Source: Podaxis mareebaensis (Eukaryota; Basidiomycota; Agaricomycetes; Agaricales; Agaricaceae). Taken from it: a stretch of DNA of 64,000 bases. The stretch is taken from NCBI GenBank assembly GCA_018524725.1, contig JAEUWP010000180.1:1-64000 (forward strand), read 5' to 3'. The position numbers were made by a program, and so were the translations under genes. Under the pieces are notes generated by a model. It made no database searches. It worked only from the letters and a program-made list of their open reading frames with translations, and was not told where the DNA came from. Below, piece after piece: positions 59,455-64,000 of the stretch. Position 1 is the stretch's first letter. Each line of letters begins with the position of its first letter.

Positions 59455-62400
59455 CTATACCAAACAGCCGCTGAACAGAGCCTGGAGGTCTGCTGCCAAT
59501 TTGGTATGATCAACAGTCTGGGAAGGCGAGCCCGCTTCCTCGAGACTGTCCATACTACTGAGATCAAATGTCGGTTCTTGTTCAGCGGGTTTTGGAACAG
59601 ATCCATCCTGTATCATTGGCTTGAAAGTTTCCAAGAATCCGTTCAGATCCATGTCATGTAACCCTCCGGGGAACAACGAACTAAGGTCGCCTCCACCGAG
59701 GCCCGAGTCTTCCTGAAGGTCTCCCTGCAGATCTGACAAGCCATCCGTGCTCCCGATATTAGTAAATTGCTCCAGGAATGCGAGATCATCGGCAACATCC
59801 TGGTCAGCACTGTTATTAGCCAGGGGTTTTCCTGGCAGCAATATGGTCATATCGTCGACGGCGGGGCTCGAGTCCCAATCACTTTCGGTCGCATTCAACG
59901 CAGCGTTTTCGGAACGCTCATCCTCAGGCTCATCGGTTTCTGACGCAACGGGAAGTTCATTATCATCCATGTCACCACCCGGTATTTCAGTGTCATCCTC
60001 AACAGGCATAAGGCCCGGACTTGAAGGTGGGGGCGGAGACGAAGGAGGTAATCCGATCCAATGCTGCTTCCGCGGAAGTGGGTCTTCGTCGTCGACCTCT
60101 GCACCATCATTGGCGGTCGCAGAATTTCGTGCAGTCGGTTCATCAAACTCGACGTCAGAGCTAGCAATTGGCAACGAGCTAGGCGGGCAATCAGAGTCCT
60201 CCAGGCCCTCGTCCAGTTCGTCCCACCTGGGGCTCTTGGACTTGTTAAGCGTGTCCTCGCTATTCTCGTTAACCTTTGTCGTGGTGACCGAAGATTCGGA
60301 ACCAAGTTGCATAGTGGCGCTTCGGTACGAGGTTGGTGAAGAGATTCTGGGTTTCTTCCGTGCCAGCGGGGAACCAAACATGCCCGGTGAGAATAATGGA
60401 CTACCCTTCCCTGTAGAACGGCGCGCAATGGATATAGGAGTGAAGAGGGAGTCTCCATCGTACTCAGCGGTACCAGGCGTAGAAGACGTGACTTTTGACG
60501 GTCGTTTGGGAGTAACAGGGGGAGGGATCTGGGACCTGGGTGTCGGTGAAGGTGACCGTGTTCGTTGGTTGGGAGCGGGGAAAAGGATGAGATCAGCGTC
60601 GGTGGAAGCAATGATAGGGGGCAAGTCGCTCTTGGATACTACAGGTCGGGGTGGAGGTCGCATAGATTCATTTGACTCCGAAGGTTGTAGTGGCTCTGAG
60701 TTTGGTGCACTGTTTTCCGAATTCGCCATCCTGCCCCGTTGTCGCGCGCGTTCTTGAGCGGCAGCATTGGTCTTTCGTCGGTTCGCCCTTCTTTCCTCCC
60801 TCTTCTTCTCTGCGGCGGCTTCTACTGCGCGTTGTGCTTCTTCGGATAACCGAGGCTGCGTGGCGGTATTAGTACGCGCCCATGCTGGGACAGTATACGG
60901 CTTTCTGGCTCCGTTCGTCGGTTTGATCGGTGATGAGGCAGAAACTTTCGGTGCCTGAGGTGAGTCTGGTATGACAATGGGTCGGTTCCGTGAAGTGCCT
61001 CCCAAAGGATCCGATGTTTGAAGTTGACGGTCTACATTGTCCTGTCTGGATGGCCGAGGTGGTGAAGTCCATGCATCGACTGGCGTGCGATAATAAGAGT
61101 TGGTTCCCAGCTCTGGACGAGGAAAGGTGGACACAAGAGCACGGGGATAATGTCGGAGGCCACTGTCATGGCTCTGTTGTTGGTTAAGAAGACGTGACAG
61201 TTCCTTCCTATCAGAGCGTTCTTTCTCTTTTCCTCTACTTCTGTGACTCTTGTTACGTTTATTGTCCCTCTCCTCCATGCAGTCATCAAGAGTTCGTTTC
61301 CGCAACAACGAAGTGGTATTCGTAGAAGAGCTCGATGCAGCGGGCTGGGCTTTAGGAGGAGAATTTTCAAGGAAACGGGCACCAAGTCCCCGAGTCGGCT
61401 GCTGAGCATTTGCTGATTCTGTGGTTGAGCCGTTTGTCCGGACTGCGTTATCAGCGAGTTTCGCCTGTTCATATTTCTGCTCAGCATGCCGCCGAAATGT
61501 TGCAGGATTGACGTTTTCCTTGTCTAGGAGAACAATCTCCTCGGCGTTACCAGGTAGCGTCGAAGCAGGCTGAGCGACAGGTGGCGGGGCGGGAGTTGCT
61601 GATGTAGTCTGAAGTTGTGCTTGGACGTAAGCATTATTGAGGAACTGCCTTAAGGCGTCAACAAGGGCAGGATTCGCGGGTGCTTGTGCTCCACTCTGAG
61701 ACGCAGGAGAGTCGATGAGATTAAGTGCGTTGAGGAGAAATGCGTTCTGAGCCGCTTCATTTTGAGTAGCAGAGAATAAAGCAGCCAGTGTCGCTAACTC
61801 CAGTCCACCAGACGAAGACGGTACGTTAGAATCCAGCGTTTGAGAATGTGTGGCATTCGTGTTCGTTATTGATTGAATTGTAGTCGTTGTAGAAGTTCCG
61901 ATACAGATAGCAGACATTGGAGTTGGTGGTGGTGCCATGGGGTTCTGTGATAATCCAGGAGCTGGTTCCTCTGTCTTGATCTTTGCCTCCCCAGCAGGTC
62001 CCTTCGGCCGCCCTTTCTTCTTGACCGGGCCAATGTAAGTACCGGCGTTCATAAGCTTGTCTGACTCCGTCATGGGAGCTGATGATACTCGTGGTGGTTT
62101 CTTGGGTTTGTTTTTCGCTTTCGTACGCATTTGTATTGAAGCAATGGTAGCAAGTGTCTCCGTACTCGTCGTTGTATTTTTTCCTTGGTGGAGAGACACT
62201 GGTTGATTCGAACTAGAGGTGGACGGAGTTGATGACTGTTTCCCTGAGTCGATCAGTTGCAAGTATAACAGTCACGAGGAAGGAAACGTGCCCGAGTATG
62301 ATCAACATGTGAGGCTTTGCCCCATGAATGGGAGGAACTAGGTAATTTTGTCCGATCCATAGAGGCCGTCTGGCATGATCATCAGCAAAGATACACCCCG

Positions 62401-62889
62401 AAAAGATTTGAAGTGTAGTACCTCTCGCAACGCAATAATGACTTCAATTGCATCCTGGCCTGTTCCTGTTTTACCGAGGGTTCCGACCACCGTAATGGGA
62501 TCTTTCTCCTCCACGGACAACGCCCAAGACATGAGACCCATTCCAACTGCCACCCCGCGGGTTTGGTCTGTGGAGACACAACCAGGTGTATCCGTCGATC
62601 TACCATGGGTTGAATTCGAGATGTCCATAGGTGCTGGCGCAGCGTTGGACTCGAGAGGGTCAAGGACATAAACAGAGAAATCTCGAGATTGATCCTGGAT
62701 AAGCTCTGGACTAGAACGGCATATGGCCTCTAGACATGTCTTGAAGGATACAGCGCCGTAAGGTTCAATTTCCGTTGCATGATCATTAATGGGTGTAACG
62801 GGGACAGGAGCGGGCGAGCGGGCAAGAATATACGAAGAGCTGTTAATGGTGTAGAGGATCCTAAGATGAAGCCGACGCGGTTCTGGCAT
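59455..62889 (-). CDS. Spt21/Ams2-like transcription regulator
   Basis: Exon 1 starts MPEPRRLHLRILYTINSSSYIL at 62889. It carries the Ams2/Spt21 N-terminal domain: YGAVSFKTCLEAICRSSPELI, RDFSVYVLDPLE, GMGLMSWALS, VVGTLGKTGTGQDAIEVIIALRE. After one intron (about 62420-62240) a single large exon encodes some 930 residues. It is mostly disordered, with an AT-hook-like KKKGRPKGP, an EIVLLDKENVNPATFRRHAEQKY motif, Ser/Pro-rich blocks and an acidic C-terminus. In yeasts these proteins control histone gene transcription in S phase; the same role here is inferred. I chose the ATG at 62889 because the upstream frame has no conserved character. Confidence 0.82.
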
Positions 62890-63050
62890 GCTGGACCGGA
62901 GACATCCAGAGGAAAGGTCAACACTCGCACAAGGTTCAACATACAACAGCGTTAATTCACGATCATACACAACGCGGATGACTAAGCAACACGTTCTGTC
63001 ACACCGTGACAAGTCGCGTCAAGCATCAAATCCATCCCCTAACTGGCAGG

Positions 63051-63991
63051 CTAACCACCCCTAACTAGTCCATCAAATGATATGACTATCCAAGCCCGCC
63101 GTTCTGCAGCGTCTGGCACTCGTATCAACAGTTGGGGAAGCGACCTTGACCTCTCAGTACCCTCTTGGTTTCTACAATGCTCGGCATTTCCAAGATGCGG
63201 TATCCGCTCTGGTTTTGGAGGGCAGGCGCATGGAGGCATACAGGGAGCTTGGGATGGCTCTGTGGCGCTGTTGATATTGCTTTGATCGTCCCTTCTGGGA
63301 TGCCACCAAGTGGAGATGCGGGAACAGAGGAACGCAAATAGGATTGGCAATGGAAACGGCGAAGGCGATGAGTCAACGTCCCATATCCAAACGTCGCTAT
63401 CGAAAGCGGAGACCGTGATCATGGCTATGACGACGAGGTAGGCGGTGTAGATAACGTCTAGTGATTCAAAATTCTATGACCACGTTCTCAGTATGAGCAA
63501 TAGTACTCACGAATGACCGAGCCACTTATTACGAATGTCCGCAGAAGCACGTTGACCGCTCGTGGCGTTTCTCTGAACTCCGTTGTTGCCACAATCAAAG
63601 CCAAGACTATGCTGGTCATGAGTGGAAACATATAACGACGTCTGAGTGTATCGGCTTACTCAAGTGAAAAGGGAAAAGACTGAATAGTCCAATTCCTCCC
63701 GAGGCTACGGATTGGACGCTGTGCAGGAGCGATTTCCTGGTGATCCTAAATGCCTCTGAGAGAAGGGAGGAATGTGTAAGTGCCAACAAGACGAACGACC
63801 ATAACGCTCGCATGAAGCTTAACGTCTGGATTGCCACCAGCAGCCAGGGAACTGCGTTGTATGAGAAGCTCGACAGCGTGAAGAAGGTAAGAACGATTGT
63901 CATTGCGGATATAAACATGATGACACCTGTGCCCGTATGGTTGGATCAACCACTTCGGCTGGAAGAGATACATAACTCGTGAATGCCTCAC
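63051..63991 (-). CDS. Multi-pass membrane protein, partial (hypothetical)
   Basis: Minus-strand exons with membrane helices: MFISAMTIVLTFFTLSSFSYNAVPWLLVAIQTLSF, then ALWSFVLLALTH near 63790-63918, and further down VITVSAFDSDVWIW-type sequence near 63400. The end falls near 63051. The 5' part lies beyond the window. The layout resembles the large families of mushroom 7-TM hypotheticals, but I cannot name one. Introns near 63640, 63470 and 63330 are likely. Confidence 0.45.
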
Positions 63992-64000
63992 TTGAAAGAG

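Noticed and set aside
59747..60757. 336-codon plus-strand open frame
   Set aside because: It is antisense to the large exon of the Spt21/Ams2-like gene, has no motifs, and has low-complexity Ser/Gly composition mirrored from that gene.
1..64000. CRISPR arrays or bacterial operon features
   Set aside because: No regularly spaced short repeats with unique spacers and no ribosome-binding sites. Gene structure is clearly eukaryotic.

Overview
The window looks like nuclear DNA of a mushroom-forming basidiomycete (Agaricomycetes). The evidence is many short GT-AG introns of about 48-60 nt, KDZ-type transposon genes, Tad-like LINEs, a Ty1/copia element with Drosophila-copia-style half-tRNA priming, and a set of ordinary fungal housekeeping genes (very-long-chain 3-ketoacyl-CoA reductase, polarisome Spa2, Dsc3, an Spt21/Ams2-like regulator, an MBIP1-like protein, a concentrative nucleoside transporter). 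The species cannot be named from the sequence alone.

Bases 1-18,400 are a nest of mobile elements. A large KDZ (Kyakuja-Dileera-Zisupton) element carries four intron-containing genes: A (+, 3755-6214), B (-, 6414-8717), C, the KDZ transposase (+, 8814-12587), and D (+, 12687-14647). B and C diverge from a gap of only about 96 bp. A 3.0-kb non-LTR element (123-3142), with a tRNA-like Pol III head and a poly(A) tail, has inserted into its left part and is bounded by a perfect 15-bp target-site duplication. A second LINE, 5'-truncated (about 15150-18397), abuts its right side and ends in a CAA-repeat tail.

Bases 18,600-46,300 are mostly genes: an unusual G-alpha-like protein, an aromatic L-amino-acid decarboxylase, an F-box protein, MBIP1-like, ketoacyl reductase, Spa2, a decayed 7-TM protein, an Egt1/EgtB-like protein without a visible methyltransferase domain, Dsc3 and a CNT nucleoside transporter. 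A 326-bp tandem duplication and the left copy of an unnamed dispersed repeat follow.

Bases 46,859-57,350 hold a short NACHT (NLR-like) gene and a structurally complete Ty1/copia element (49095-57066; 646-bp LTRs, CATAC duplication), followed by a second copy of the unnamed repeat. The window ends with a secreted beta-carbonic anhydrase, the Spt21/Ams2-like gene and part of a membrane-protein gene.

The strongest cross-cutting signal is mutational. Almost every premature stop in the five unrelated mobile-element coding regions is TGA, often where the family has arginine. All 11 substitutions between the two copia LTRs lie at present or inferred CpG sites. Together these point to CpG-methylation-driven decay, not classical CpA-directed RIP and not UGA recoding.
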